The notes under the pieces were generated by a model that saw only the letters and a list, made by a program, of their open reading frames with translations, did no database searches and was not told the DNA's origin. A DNA stretch of 64,000 nucleotides from contig JAJHZJ010000023.1 in NCBI GenBank assembly GCA_023548195.1, forward strand, positions 293,636 to 357,635, in the 5' to 3' direction. The number at the start of each line of letters is the position of its first letter. The first letter of the stretch is position 1. The translations under genes and the position numbers were made by a program. Below, one piece after another: positions 11,068 through 23,316 of this stretch. This DNA comes from Bettongia penicillata ogilbyi. Lineage: Eukaryota > Chordata > Mammalia > Diprotodontia > Potoroidae.

Positions 11068-11087
11068 GGGGTGGGTTGGGTTTGGGG
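11068..11087 (+). promoter_or_regulatory. G-quadruplex motif
   Basis: Four G-runs with loops of 1, 2 and 3 bases: GGGG-T-GGG-TT-GGG-TTT-GGGG. Further G-runs follow to 11137. On the transcript strand this could fold as an RNA quadruplex. Motif seen; folding and function inferred. Confidence 0.6.
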
Positions 11088-11214
11088 TTTTTTGTCGGGG
11101 AGGGGGGTTTTGTATACCCGGTGGGGTGGGGAGAGTGGAAATGGATTTGTAAGTGAAAAAAAAATGTGAGTAACTTCTATGGTTTGGGCTGAGCTCAAGA
11201 GCCAGGAAGGATGC

Positions 11215-11246
11215 TATGTGTGTATGTATGTATGTATGTATGTATG
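11215..11246. repeat. (TATG)n microsatellite
   Basis: About seven tetranucleotide units in the 3' UTR. Confidence 0.9.
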
Positions 11247-11529
11247 AATATCTATATTCCTTATTTTCTCCTCTCTCTTCAGTCCAGCAACTGGCCCACC
11301 CACAGGAGCCACTTTCACACATATTTGCACCTTTTCCAGGCACTTTAATTCAGAAATGCCATCCTTTGTTGAAACAGGGATATTTTTCAGGGAGAAAATT
11401 CTGGGGTTTATGTATTTTATTCCTTTCCCTCCTCCCTCATTTCTCCTTCCCCTCTGCCTTCCTACTGTGTTCCTGGGAATACTTTTGGTGAGATACCATA
11501 TTCCTAACAGGGGAAATGAAGGGAGCTAA

Positions 11530-11582
11530 AATAAAGTTTACACTTTGAGACATAGTGCAAGGTGGGGGAGGGGGGAGGGGGG
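11530..11582 (+). terminator. ATP2B3: Candidate proximal poly(A) site of ATP2B3
   Basis: AATAAA at 11530-11535 is followed within 26-47 bases by a G-rich block (11561-11582, G-runs of five and six). G-rich auxiliary downstream elements are known to help cleavage at mammalian poly(A) sites. Use would give a 3' UTR of about 1 kb. It is one of several hexamers and untested. Confidence 0.4.
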
Positions 11583-12717
11583 CAGTTATCTTTAAGCGGA
11601 TTTCACGGTTTCAAAGGAATGTACCAAAGTGTCTAACTGGAAACATCCCATCCAACAGAGGGGAGCTGAACTGTAACTTCAGTTCTTGTCTCACTCTAGT
11701 CCTTAGAATGTTCCGATTTCTTTCTCCATAATCCCAATGTCAAGAAAATGGTCTCTGGTGAACCAAGTCGAAGATGCCAGCGCCCATTCAGGATCTATCC
11801 CAGGCTCTTCAGTTTATAACAGATACAGGCCAGTTCACCGCAGACTCCTCCTAGGGATCAATCACTACTGGCACGCTACTTGGAATCTCACCAAGAGGGA
11901 TTTCTCTTGGGCCAGAAAGAAAGGAAATCTGAAGTGGCTGTATCCAAATGGCATGCTTGGAGTAACCATCACCCTGCATCCAGAAAAGACCAGAGAAAAG
12001 AATATCGATTCCTGATCCGGTTCAAGATGCTGACAACACAAAATTGCCACCAAACCCAGGCTCAATAGATTGTCATGAAAGTGCCAATGGTGAGAAAACA
12101 ATACCAAGAAGTAAAAGTAAAGAGAGGATATCAATTCGTGAAACCCAGAAGATGTAAAAAGCCTGAGGACTAGGGGTCCAAAGTCTCTAGTACTCTGGGT
12201 TGCCCTCTTTACCCTGGGAGAAGTTTAAAAGTTAGCACTGGACAATCAATCAGCTTTTGAGAAAAAGCATTTTACCTCTGGTGTATTGCCTGCCGCTAGA
12301 GTCAAGGAATATGCTGGCTTTGGTGTCAGTGAAGCATTTCTGGACACTTTCAAACACCATATGTCAAAAACCCTCTTCTGATCTCTTCTAGCTCAGAGCA
12401 TATGCAAAGGAGAATGTCGCAACCCATTTACATTCAACTTTGTTTACTGTGGCTTTAAGGCAACATCAGGGGAGGGAAATGAAAAAAAAAAGCCATCTGG
12501 AGGAATGGAATCTTGTTTTTGTTTAAATAAAACCTGTGGGCTCTTTCTCCTGAGGCTACAAATCAACTTTCTCTCCTGGGAAAGCCCTGTGATACACAGA
12601 TCCCTTCTTTATGTGATGGCTGAAAACCACGTCTGTTTCAAACAGGCTACCCCATCATTTCAAACTGTGGTCAGCCTCAATATTGCCTAGTAGTTCTATT
12701 ACACAGCTATGCCCACC

Positions 12718-12767
12718 CTCCTCTCTCTCTCTGTCTCTCTGTCTCTGTCCTTGTCTATCTGTCCCCC

Positions 12768-12856
<89 letters not shown>

Positions 12857-12937
12857 CCTGTGTCTCTGTCTCTCTCTGTGTCTGTCTCCCTCCTTCTCTC
12901 TGTCTCTCTCTCCCTCTGTCCCCTCTCTTTCTCTCTG
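12718..12937. repeat. (CT)n array in the 3' UTR
   Basis: A perfect CT run of about 81 bases (12771-12851) lies within CTGT/CTCC-interrupted flanks. The coding strand of ATP2B3 carries the pyrimidine side. CU-rich tracts of this kind can bind PTB-type proteins (inference). Confidence 0.95.
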
Positions 12938-14618
12938 TTCCTGGGCATAGGGCTTCAATTGAACAGTATCCTACATACTTTCAGGGCACTTTAAGTAATC
13001 TTGTTTGCCAGTGCCCAGTGCTCAAATGAGCACCAGATATTGTTGAAGCTCATTCTATGAGACTGTCCAAGGCAAGGGGGTCATTGAGGAAGGCCTGCAA
13101 CCTACCACTGCCCCCACTTGGAAGAAAGTTGGAGATCCCAGACACAAACAAACCACTGTGGTCATTCAAAGGGAACCATCTCTGCCGACCAAAGACTCGC
13201 TAAACAATTCTATATAGCATGAGTTCAACAAGATCACAATTTGGGGTGTGTGTGTAACAGGGGGGACGAGGGTGAGAGTGAGGGACTTTTTCCTTTTGTA
13301 ACAAGAATGGCTGGTCCAGATCTAAACAACTTGGCATTTCTTCTCAGCTCGTGGGTTATTTTTTTTTCTTGGTATTATAACCATGTTCTCTGTTTGGCCT
13401 CTAAAGGCATCTCTTTGGATTATTCCTGGTGAGAGGTTGCTGCTTGGGAGGACTGGGGAGGGAAGATTGAAATTAAACCTGTAGATTTGGGTAATCCAAT
13501 ACTGAGTTTTCAGAGGATGCTAGAAAAATAGCTAAGGGCTGCATGTGAGGATTACTCAATTTCCTTTTCGTCCTGCTGCCCCCTCCCCAGGGCTCCCACC
13601 TTAGCAAATGGGTGCTGTGTTCACATGTAAAAGTGGGATGCCTAAACCACAACAGAGTTCTTATGCTTACCTCTTTTACCTGCTAAAAGCTTTCACCCAG
13701 AAGACAAACCCAAGCTGAGTGGACTCCAGTCCTGGCTACAATAAATTGCATTGCTTCACACCTAAGCAAGACTATTCCACTCTCTCTGAAACAGTCATTC
13801 TGTTGGAAAAAGTACATCCCACTTTAAAATACCAGCTAGAGATAATTTAAAGCCATCCCTTCTTTCAAAAGGGCACATTGAGAATGTTCTCCATTTATAA
13901 ACTCTATCTCGCTGTCCTTGGTTTTTTTTTTTTTTTAAGGCAACTCAATTTGTTGAGCATCTGCGTGTTCATAAAAATGAAACTGAACTCTTAAGTGTAA
14001 TTTTAAGAAGAAAACATGTGTAAGCACATGCACAGGCTTCTCGTCATTCGATATTGTAGATATATTGATAGAACAAATGAGCAAATCTATATTTAAAAAC
14101 AGAAAAATCAAAAAAAAAATTGCTGCTGTATAAGGTTGCTTATTTACCGTAAATTTCCTTTACTTTGGGGGGGAGTGGGGTTGAGGGGATTAAGGTTGGA
14201 ATCAGGACAGTGAAATATGTTCCTCACGTCTAGTTGGGTTATTCTGTCTGGTTTTTTTAAAAATAAAAACAAAAATGCTTATACATTTTTCTGGAAGAGG
14301 GGACCCCTCTCTTTACAAAGCATTATATTCTATTGAATGGCTCTATACACTTTGTTCAGATTATTAAATATGTTTTAAAATTTATCTGCCTGTTATAAAA
14401 TGAACAAAAAATAATATTAAGAAAAAAAGACGACGCCTGTAAAGTAATTGAAAAAAGAAAAGTCTGTACTGGAATTTCTGAACTTGAAGACTAGGTCAAC
14501 ACTTTTTGTGTGTATAAAAAAAATATTATGTATCCTCCAATCTCTGCCTGGATAATGTGTGTTTTTTTGTGACTCGGTGACTTGTGGCGGTATTCTAGCC
14601 AAACCCAGCTAACAATGT

Positions 14619-14645
14619 ATTAAACGGCAGCAGTGATACGTGTCT
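14619..14645 (+). terminator. ATP2B3: Candidate distal poly(A) site of ATP2B3
   Basis: ATTAAA (14619-14624), then CAGCAGTG and a GT-rich ACGTGTCTCC. It sits at the downstream edge of the repeat-free A/T-rich block and before the first intergenic MIR. Weaker alternatives are AATAAA at 12526, 13740 and 14262. Confidence 0.45.
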
Positions 14646-14710
14646 CCCAGCCTTGAAACAGCTTTAACAAGTTATTCTGAAGGGTAAAACAGAAAAGGAC
14701 AGGCAGAATA

Positions 14711-14925
14711 GCACCCAGTTCACTAGTACCTTGAAGTTTACAAAGAACTTTCCTCACAACCCTGGAAGGTGGAGAATATAAACATCATCAGCCCATTGCA
14801 CAGATGGGGAAACTGATGTTGAGCAACTTGCCCAAGATCACACAGCTAGTAGGTGGCAGAGTCGGAATTTAAACCTACATCCTCTGACAACAAATCCAGG
14901 ACTCTTTCCACTGTGTTGCCCTGCC
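14711..14925 (-). mobile_element. MIR-like SINE
   Basis: Minus-strand core with 'gatggggaaactgatgttga', 'gcccaagatcacacagctag' and 'acatcctctgac'. First clear repeat past the ATP2B3 3' end. Confidence 0.8.
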
Positions 14926-17126
14926 TTTGTATCCCTAGCAAGTCTCTTGAGGATCTAGCTATGGAAAGGGGTCCCTCCATCTCCTACCTCCTACACACTT
15001 TGGTGTAACCAAAGGACAACCACCACACTAGTAGACAGAATAATTTTGTACAAGTGTAATAGGAAAATAACTGGAGTTCTCAACTTTACTTAGAGGCTAA
15101 ATGGGGCAGCAATGTAGGGCTGTAGGGATTTGATCAAGGTAAGATACACAAACAGGTCACCAGTACAAGGGAGATTCTCTTTTAGTTTGGCACCTGCTTC
15201 GGCATTTTCAGGGAGCCATGATTTCATCAAGGTAGGCAATGCTTCTACCAATATGTGGACAGTCTTCACCAGTTACTGGGGCCTGGGAGTCAGCCTTCAG
15301 AAAAGCCTTTGCAAGTACCAACAGGTAGAATCTGAACCCATAACTCAAAAGTCTTTCCAAGCTGAGGAGAACTTACCAGCTTGCGCCCCACTGGTATAGC
15401 CTGGAGGAGCCCAGGGTATTGACCATGGGTCATGCCTCCACTGAAGTCATGAGAAGATAATATCAGTTGGAGAAAGGTGGTGTAGGGTCATTCAATGAAG
15501 GAAAAATTACAGAATCTTAAAGAAGAATACCCCATGAAGGTCAACAGTAACAAGATTTATTTAGCCTAGAAGAGAGCAATGTGCAAGGCAGGCTCCAGTC
15601 TTCCAGGTGTGTGAAGAAACATTTAATGTGTGAAGGACAGCAAGCTTTCCTCTTGTTTCTGCTGAGGACAAGGCCAGAGAGAACAGCAGCTTAGCATTTA
15701 GGTCAGCACCAGGAAAGTCAACTTACAAGGGGTCATGAAATATTACTGAGAGGTCCTAGATGGTCGTTGTCTGGATATTTTTTTAAGAGAAAGGGCAGCT
15801 AGTTCTCTCTGGGACAGAATGTGTTGAACCTGGAATGAAGGCAGAAGCATTTCCTTATTTGGCAATTGTTAGTCACCTATCATGTGCAAAGCCCCATACT
15901 GGGGGAGGTGTCAGGATCCATAAAACAGACCTAACATTCATGAAGTTTTTACTATCTAGCAGTAAAAATCAGCACAGTGCTTTTATGGACACCAAACACT
16001 GTATGGACATTAGCTGATTCTTCCATCACAACCAACCTGGTACAAATATCGTTAGGGCTTTAACACACACAAAAAAATGAGAGAATGAAGTTACCCATGG
16101 TCACATAGCAAGGTCTTGATCCCATGGAGTCTCTGACTCCATATTCTGGGTTTTCTCTATTACACCATCTTGCCTCTTTGGTATGAACTAGGTGACCCAG
16201 GAAGACCTTTTCTGGTTTTTTGAACCCATTTACATGAAATGGGAAATTACTCCACCTTTTAATAATAAAGTGGCCTATTAATACAGTGCTTTGTTCTATT
16301 TTATAACTTACTATGGTGACTTTCCAGTGAATTTTAAGAAAATAATAAACCAATCAACAATATCTTTTATTACTCATGAATTTCCAATTCTCAGCCACTA
16401 TAATTCCCCGTTCCCACCACCATCCCACCCAGTGCACATCATACGAATCAATTTTCGAACAAATTTGAGTTATAATCTAGTTAGGAAGGAATATGTGTGT
16501 GTATGTGTGTATATGTGTATAAAATGATTAAAAAGTTTTGAAAGACATAGTTTCTGGGTAATTAAATCATTTAATTAATAAGAACAGCAGGTTATTAATA
16601 AAAGGATGGTCATTTGGCCATCTCCCTTAGACCAAAGAACCCTAACGGTGGTGGGGTCACAGTTTATATGCCCTTCGAAGAGGAGGTGTTCCTGAGGGAT
16701 GGTAAACCAGTTCTGATTGGTTAACACAATGGGAAATGGGCTATCTTGAGGAACATGACTTGGATCACTCAAATCTTGGTCAAAGAGACATCCATTTCCA
16801 TATCATCTATCTTGACAATAGGGAAAGTCAACATTTTCCCAGACCTATCTGGGCAAACTCAATGAACAGGAATACACCCATTAGCCCAAATTTAGAATTT
16901 CTTTTACTGTCTTATTAGAACTTAGTTGGGTAAATCTCTAAAATAGATTTCCCACACTGGTTGATTTCTGGTTGAGGAAGTAGAAAAGAGAAAAAAACAA
17001 AACCTTGGTCCTAATACAATAATTAGTCATTACATATAAGAGAGAAATGTTCATTTCTCATATATATAGTGTATGTTCATATGTTTATGTATACACACAT
17101 ATACATATACATGCACCCACAAACGT

Positions 17127-17161
<35 letters not shown>
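17127..17161. repeat. (CA)n microsatellite
   Basis: About 17 CA units, with a TA/CA-rich lead from about 17060. Confidence 0.95.
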
Positions 17162-17163
<2 letters not shown>

Positions 17164-18144
17164 GTACCCTCCACTACCCCATGATCACATGAAGAGTAGA
17201 GTACCTTACATAGACACTTGATAAATACCTATTATTTCTTTTACTGTGGGACTGATGATGATTCATTGTTTTGTAACCTCCATACCAATGTCCTGTCTTT
17301 CAGTGGCACAAATAATCCAGAGCTGACTCATCCATATAAGGCTGATAGTCCTTGGAGGCCTTGCTTGGACAACATGGTTTTTTTTATCATCATTTCATAC
17401 TCAACATTGACAGGTTTTGACCTTCTTGACTCCCAAGAGATCTTCTTTCATATTATTCTGTAAAATCCTCTCCCCATTTCCCCTCATCATTAGACCCTAG
17501 GAAAAAGCTGGAGGCTTGCAAATTAATAGAGCAGTGATGGATGCCAATTTCCTGGTTGACTCCAAAGACTGTTGGATGTGAAGTTCTTTTTGGTGCCTAC
17601 AATGCCTTTTCTGAGTTGGCAGCTGTAAAAGATAGGTTTCTTGGAGACAGAAAAAGAATATCAGAAAATAAGAGATCAGTGGCAAAGACCAACTTGTCTC
17701 CCTTGTGCCCAGTTCAATTGTGAGCTCTGAGGAGGAATTGTCTACCTTGGGAAAAACTGCCTCTCATTTGATATAAGAGAACTGTTATCCCACCCCACCA
17801 CTACCCCAAAGCTACACATTATATTCCTGTAGCATGAATCCTCTTTTCTCATTGATCTCTGTTATAAAATATGAGCAAGGTTCCTATGGAAAAATATTTC
17901 ATAGACTTAGTTCGTGAATCTTGGCAAGGAAATGATTAAATCAGAGGTTAGCCTGGCAGTATACTGTGAGCCTGCCTACAGCCCTTTCAGAATTCTATGG
18001 CCCTTTTTCCAATGTTCAGGTCCCTTTATTGGCCCTCTCATTCTCTACCCAGCATTCACTCCACAAACCTAAAGCATTGACTGTGCATTAGGGGAGCTAG
18101 GAGGAAAGACTTGGAGACTTGGTTTAGCAGAAGAAGACAAATAC

Positions 18145-18320
18145 ATTATTCATTTGCTCCTCACAACCACCTTGTAAAGGAAGTCAGTGCTATCATTCTC
18201 CCCATTTATCAGATAAGGAAATTGAAGCTGAGAGAAGTTAACTTACAGTAAGTGTCTGAGGCAGGATATGAATTCTAGTCTTCATGACAGAGTCCTGCAT
18301 TCTACCCAATGCCATCTAGT
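18145..18320 (-). mobile_element. MIR-like SINE
   Basis: 'cctcacaaccaccttgtaaa', 'ggaaattgaagctgagagaa' and 'ctgaggcaggatatgaattc' in minus-strand order. Confidence 0.75.
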
Positions 18321-18774
18321 ATCTTATGTTTTCTATCTTTAAAGGCAAAGAGGAAAGATGGGATCCAGGAAGGTGAAAGAAATTGGAGAGGCTAATGCTT
18401 CACTTCCAGTGTTTGACAAATGAATCCCAACTGATAACCATGAAAATTAGTATTTGTTGCATAGACTAGACCAAACATTTCCTGAGCATTTTTGACCTAT
18501 GCTAGACATTAGAGGGGCTATAAAGAAGACAGTCTCCTTCCTCTCAAATATCTCTTTCCTGAGCAGTTCGAACAAGAGACTGGACCAAGTCAAACTTTTT
18601 CAACATGAGTTTTCACATTAAGGGCTGTTCTCAAGTTGTCTCCATCAGACGGTGTTGCCCTGCTTTGTACATCCCCAGAATCTAGTATGGTGCCTAGGAC
18701 AGAGTAGCTTATTGACTCAGGAAGGGTCTTCTAACTGAAACCAGTCCCCCAACCCATACAGCGCTTGGTGACAG

Positions 18775-19065
18775 TGTAGCACAGTGGAGAGGGCAGTCAA
18801 AGGACCTGGGTTCAAATCCAGACTCTGCTACTTACTACCTGTATAACCTTGCTTATAATCAAGTCAGCCTACCTCTCTAAGCCTCAGTTTCTTCCTCTGT
18901 AAAACAAAGTGTTTGAACTAGATAGCCTTCTAGCTTTAGGTCTAGAATCTTATGTGTGATTTTGAATAAATTACTTCCCCTCCCTTGACCTCAGTCTCCT
19001 CATATGTAAAAATGGGACATTGGACTGCAAGATCTCTGAGGTCCCTTCCAGACTTTAATCCTATT
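18775..19065 (+). mobile_element. tRNA-derived marsupial-type SINE plus a second partial copy
   Basis: The head 'gtagcacagtggagaggg' and B-box-like 'gggttcaaatcc' are followed by 'cctcagtttcttcctctg' and a tail resembling 'aggtcccttccagctct'. From about 18963 a second copy lacking the tRNA head repeats the 'cctcagtctcctc' to tail part. Confidence 0.75.
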
Positions 19066-19779
19066 ACTTTTTTAAAAAATTAAAATGGAAAATAAATTAA
19101 TTATTAAAAAATAAAATAAATCCTTTTCAGTCAGAAGAAAAAAATTAAAATGGAGGCAAATTACCTTAACTGTGAGAATAGTGTGGTATTAACTGAAGAT
19201 AACGGGGCACATCTTAGGGAAATAAAAACTCAGAGTTAGGAATCACTATCCAAAGACATTGTCCTACACAAACCTGATGTTTTGCACTCTCATTGAGACA
19301 GGCAACCCTAAACTTACAAGTCAGTTGTGATATCAAATTCATTTTTGTTACAGTTGCTTTCCCAAAGAACCAGTCTTCTACAGAGCAGTTAGTCTACATA
19401 AACGTGTTTGACCACAAATGCTGGGGAACTACAGCACTAATAGCAATAGAGTCATGCCTCTGGGCTCAAATAAAGGAGGGTCTGATTCAGTGACATTAAA
19501 GAAACCTATACATGCAAAAGAGTACTGCCATTAAAAGCAATCCTTCCTCCCTCCCCCAGCTCCACCAGTCCCAGACCATTCATTCATGCAATGCTGTTCT
19601 TGTTTCTCAAAAAGCGCTTGGAATTTCTAGGTGTTAACTACTCAGCAAAATTGTCCATACTTGTCACAAAAAGACTGTAGACTGTTTAAAAAACAAAACT
19701 CTACCTTTCAGTGAACAAAGATTTGTCATTATTGAAGTGATCCAGGTGAAGAAGAATGCCCACTGTCATTCATAATGTT

Positions 19780-19905
19780 GTCATGACCCTGGATGAGTCT
19801 CCTTCTCTCTCTGGGCCTCAGTTTCCCCATCAGTAAAATGAGGACACTGGACTAGATAATTGCTAAAGATCCCTCCCCAGCCCTGACCTTCTCTGGTTTC
19901 ATGGG
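19780..19905 (+). mobile_element. Partial marsupial-type SINE (3' part)
   Basis: 'gggcctcagtttccccatca' and the following 'gtaaaatgaggacactggac' belong to the body and 3' part of the same SINE class as 18775. Confidence 0.65.
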
Positions 19906-20474
19906 GGAATGTCAATAAGGGGCCTAGGAAAAGCAGCCAACGTGTCTCTTGCTGTACTTTGGGTGATGAGGTGAGGACACGTGGGCTGAGAGCACCACCA
20001 CTCCTACCCCTAGCAGGGAGATGCTCCCCATTCATTGTCCAGTACATGATGTCCTTAAGTCAGGCAGTGCCTGTACTGATAATGAATAGCACTGTGATAC
20101 AAAGAATATTTTCAATTTATGGGACCATTTTAGGTGACAGAAATATGACTTTAAATGCATACACAAACCATGTTGTTTTTAAATAACATAAGAATTGGAA
20201 TCAGAGGTAACTAGAACTATCTAGAAAAGAAAAGTTGCTTACAGGGGTTTACCTTATCTTTTATTATGCCAAATAAAATATAATTCATCTAACAGGGGAA
20301 GGATATGCTTGTTTTATGCCTGTCTTTTAAATAATATCCCAAAGGGCAGTGAAATATGTATTCCACTATGGTTTTCATTTGAACAAAGAGATACAGTTTG
20401 CAACAAAGCCAAAGATCTCCCAAGGTACCAAAAGTAATAACTGAAGGTTTAAAACTGCACATTCCTCATTAAAC

Positions 20475-20664
20475 ATGAACCAATTCATATGGTATGTGAA
20501 TATCATGGAATGTTAATAAATCATAAGAAATGCCAACTCTGAGGAATTCAAAGAAACTTGGAAAGATTTCTATGAATTGATTCAGAGCAACAACAACAAA
20601 AAAAACAGAACCAGAAGAACAATATACATCACTACAACAATGCAACAATGAAAAGAACCATCAA
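20475..20664 (+). mobile_element. Old L1 3' fragment, host of the nested L1
   Basis: Resembles the 3' end of L1 ORF2 and UTR ('atatcatggaatgttaataa', 'catcactacaacaatgcaac'), with conserved order relative to the L1 at 22600-22780 but clearly diverged. It is interrupted at 20664 by the younger L1; downstream flank resumes at 23152. Confidence 0.6.
20650..20664. repeat. Target-site duplication, left copy
   Basis: GAAAAGAACCATCAA, identical over 15 bases to 23137-23151 on the other side of the L1. Confidence 0.85.
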
Positions 20665-23136
20665 GCAGGACTGGCTCAGTATTAGGAAAACTATCATCAT
20701 AATTGATCATATCAACAACAAAACTGACAGAAACCACATGATTATCTCAATAGATGCAGAAAAAAGGTTTGGAAAAAATCCAACTCCCATTCCCATCGAA
20801 AACATTGGAGAGCACAGCAATAAATGGAGACTTCTTTAAAATAATAAATACTATCTACCTAAAACCACTACCAAGCATTATATGTAATGGGGAGAAGCTA
20901 GATGCATTTCCAATAAGATTGGGGTGAAACAAGGATGTCCATTATCACCGCTATTTTTCAATATGGTAATAGAAATGTTAGCTTTAACAATAAGAAAAAA
21001 ATAGAAAGAATTAGAATAGGCAAAGAAGAAACTAAGTTATCACTTTCTGTGGACGATATGATGATATACTTAGAGAATCAAGTAAAAACTGCCTGAAATA
21101 AAAAACAACTTTAGCAAAGTTGCAGGATACAAAATAAACCAACATAAATCATCTGTATTTCTATATATTACTAAGAAAGCCCAACAGCAAGAGGTAGAAA
21201 GATAAATCCCATTTAAATTTACTGAAGACACTATGAAATATTTGGGAGTCTACCTACCAAAACACACCCAGGGACTATATGAACACAATTACAGAACTCT
21301 TCACACAAATAAAGTCAGATCTAAGTAAGTAGAAAAACATCAGTTGCTCATGGGTAGACCAAACTAATATAATAAAAATGACAATTCTACCTAAATTAAT
21401 TTATTTATTCAGTGCCATACTAATCAAACTGCCAAAAAATTATTTTACAGACCTAGAAAAAATTAATATCAAAATTCATCTGAAAGAACAAAAGGTCCAG
21501 AATATTATGGGAATTAATGAAAAGAAACACCAAGGAAGGTGACCTGGCCATACCAGATCTTAAACTGTATTATAAAGCAGCAATCATTAAAACCACTTGG
21601 TACTGGCTAAGAAATAGAAGGGTAGATCAGCGAACTAGGTTAGGTACACAGGACTCAGTAGTCAATTATTTTGGCAGCCTACTGTTTGATAAACCCAAGG
21701 ACCCCTGCTTATAGAATAAGAACTCATTGTTCAACAAAAACTACTGTGAAAACTGGAAAATAACGTGGTGGAAATTGGGCATAGACCATATGCATGACAT
21801 CGTATACCAGAATAAAGTCTAAATAGGTACACAATCTAGGTATAAAGGCTGATACCATAAACAAACTAGGAGAGAAAGGAATAGTTTCTTTGTCAGATTT
21901 AGGGAGAATGGAGGAATTTATGACCAAACAAGAGATAGAGAACATTATGAAATGCAAAATGGATAATTTTTATTACAGCGAATTGAAACCGTTTTGCACA
22001 AACAAAGCCAATATAACCAAGATTAGGAAGGAAGCAGAAAACTGGGAAAGAATTTTTACAACTAATATCTATGATAATGGCCTCATTTATAGAATACGTA
22101 GAGAACTGAGTCAAATTTACAAGAATGCAAGCCATTCCCCAACTGATAAATGGTCAAAGGATATGAACAGGCAGTTTTAAAAGGAAGAAATTAAATCTAT
22201 CTATGGTCATCTGAAAAAATGTTTTAAATCACTATTGATTAGAGAAATGAAAGTCAAAACAACTCTGAGGTACCACATCACATCTATCAGATTGACTAAC
22301 AAGACAAAACAGGAAAATGATAAATGTTGGAGAAGATGTGGGAGAGTTGGAACGCTAATTCATTGTTGGTGGAGCTGTGAGCTGAACCAACCATTCTGGA
22401 GAGCAATTAGGAACTATGACCAAAAGGCTATAAAAATGTGCATACCCTTTGACTCAGCAGTACCACTTCTAGGGCTGTATCCCAGAGAGATCATAAAAAC
22501 GGGAAAAGGATCCACATGTACAAAAAATACTTATGGCTCCTCTTTTTGTGGTGGCCAAGAACTGGAAATTGAGAAGATGCCCATCAATTGGGGAATGGCT
22601 GAACAAGTTGTGGTATATGGGTGTAATGGAATACTATTGTGCTATAAGAAATGACAAACAGACAGATTTCAGAAATATGTGGGTAGACTTATATGAACTG
22701 ATGCTGAGTGAAGTGAGCAGAGTCAGGAGAACATTAATACACAGTAACAGTCACAGTGTGAGAGAACTGTTTTTGATAGACTTAGCCCTTCACAGCAATG
22801 CAAGGACCTAAAACATTTCCAAAGGACTCATGATGCAAAATGCCATCTATATCCAGAGAAAGAAATATGGAGTCAGAACGCAGAATAGAGAAACTATTTT
22901 CTTTTGTGTTATGCTTTGTTTTGGTTTGTTTTTTCTCATAATGTCTCCCATCCATTTTAATTCTTCTATGCAACATGACTAATGAGAAAATGTGTTTAAT
23001 AGGAATGCATGTGCAGAACCCATATAAGATTGCATGCCATCTTGGGGAGGGAACAGGGAGAGAGGGGGTGGAAATTTGGAATTTGTGGAAGCGATTGTGG
23101 AAAGCTGAAAACAAATAAATTAATAAATGGGAGGAA
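20665..23136 (+). mobile_element. 5'-truncated L1 retrotransposon with broken ORF2
   Basis: The copy starts inside the reverse-transcriptase domain of ORF2. Visible blocks in order are: IISIDAEKRF (about 20730), GVKQGCPLSPLFFN (about 20922), SVDDMMIYLEN (21046-21078, the FADD catalytic box with A changed to V but both aspartates kept), [15 protein letters not shown] (about 21541), KPFCTNKANITKIRKEAENW (about 21990), KVKTTLRYHITS (about 22250), TLIHCWW, FDSAVPLLGLYPRE and AKNWKLRRCPSIGEW (about 22548). Frames change several times and stops intervene, so it is dead. The 3' UTR has a G-rich segment and ends in an A/T-rich tail near 23130. A 15-bp target-site duplication flanks it exactly. It has no ORF1, endonuclease or 5' UTR, as expected from 5' truncation. 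Confidence 0.92.
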
Positions 23137-23151
23137 GAAAAGAACCATCAA
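23137..23151. repeat. Target-site duplication, right copy
   Basis: Identical 15 bases to 20650-20664. Fixes the 3' boundary of the L1 insertion. Confidence 0.85.
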
Positions 23152-23316
23152 AAGAGGGAATCATTTATAATTATAATTGGCTCTACTGCTGAATATGTCA
23201 AAGACCCATCACAGAATAGAGAATGAAACTTAGTTTTTTTTTCTCCCTTCCTCCTCTTTGCCTCCCACCCTGGCACTGCAAAACTGCATGGTCAGTCTTC
23301 TTACTTGGACCTTTCA

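Larger units (their letters stand above)
10578..14645 (+). other. ATP2B3: ATP2B3 3' untranslated region (putative extent)
   Basis: Begins after the TAA. It holds a CA array, a G-quadruplex motif, a TATG array, a CT array and several AATAAA or ATTAAA hexamers. 13930-14640 is A/T-rich, free of recognisable mobile elements and rich in poly-U-like runs, typical of a conserved distal 3' UTR. It includes a Pumilio-like TGTAGATA at 14055-14062. MIR-type repeats resume at about 14711, just past the proposed end. The far boundary is inferred, not shown. Confidence 0.55.
14926..20474. other. Intergenic stretch with scattered old SINEs
   Basis: No exon-like segment found. Contains MIR-like fragments (about 16005-16175 and 18145-18320, both minus), a CA microsatellite (17127-17161), and plus-strand marsupial-type SINEs (18775-19065 and 19780-19905). 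The stretches 14930-16000, 16180-17100, 17165-18140 and 19910-20470 hold nothing I can name. Confidence 0.6.

Noticed and set aside
20665..22811. Reading the ORF2 pieces as a host reverse-transcriptase gene
   Set aside because: Motif order, 3' UTR, A/T tail and target duplication show an ordinary truncated L1 with frameshifts.
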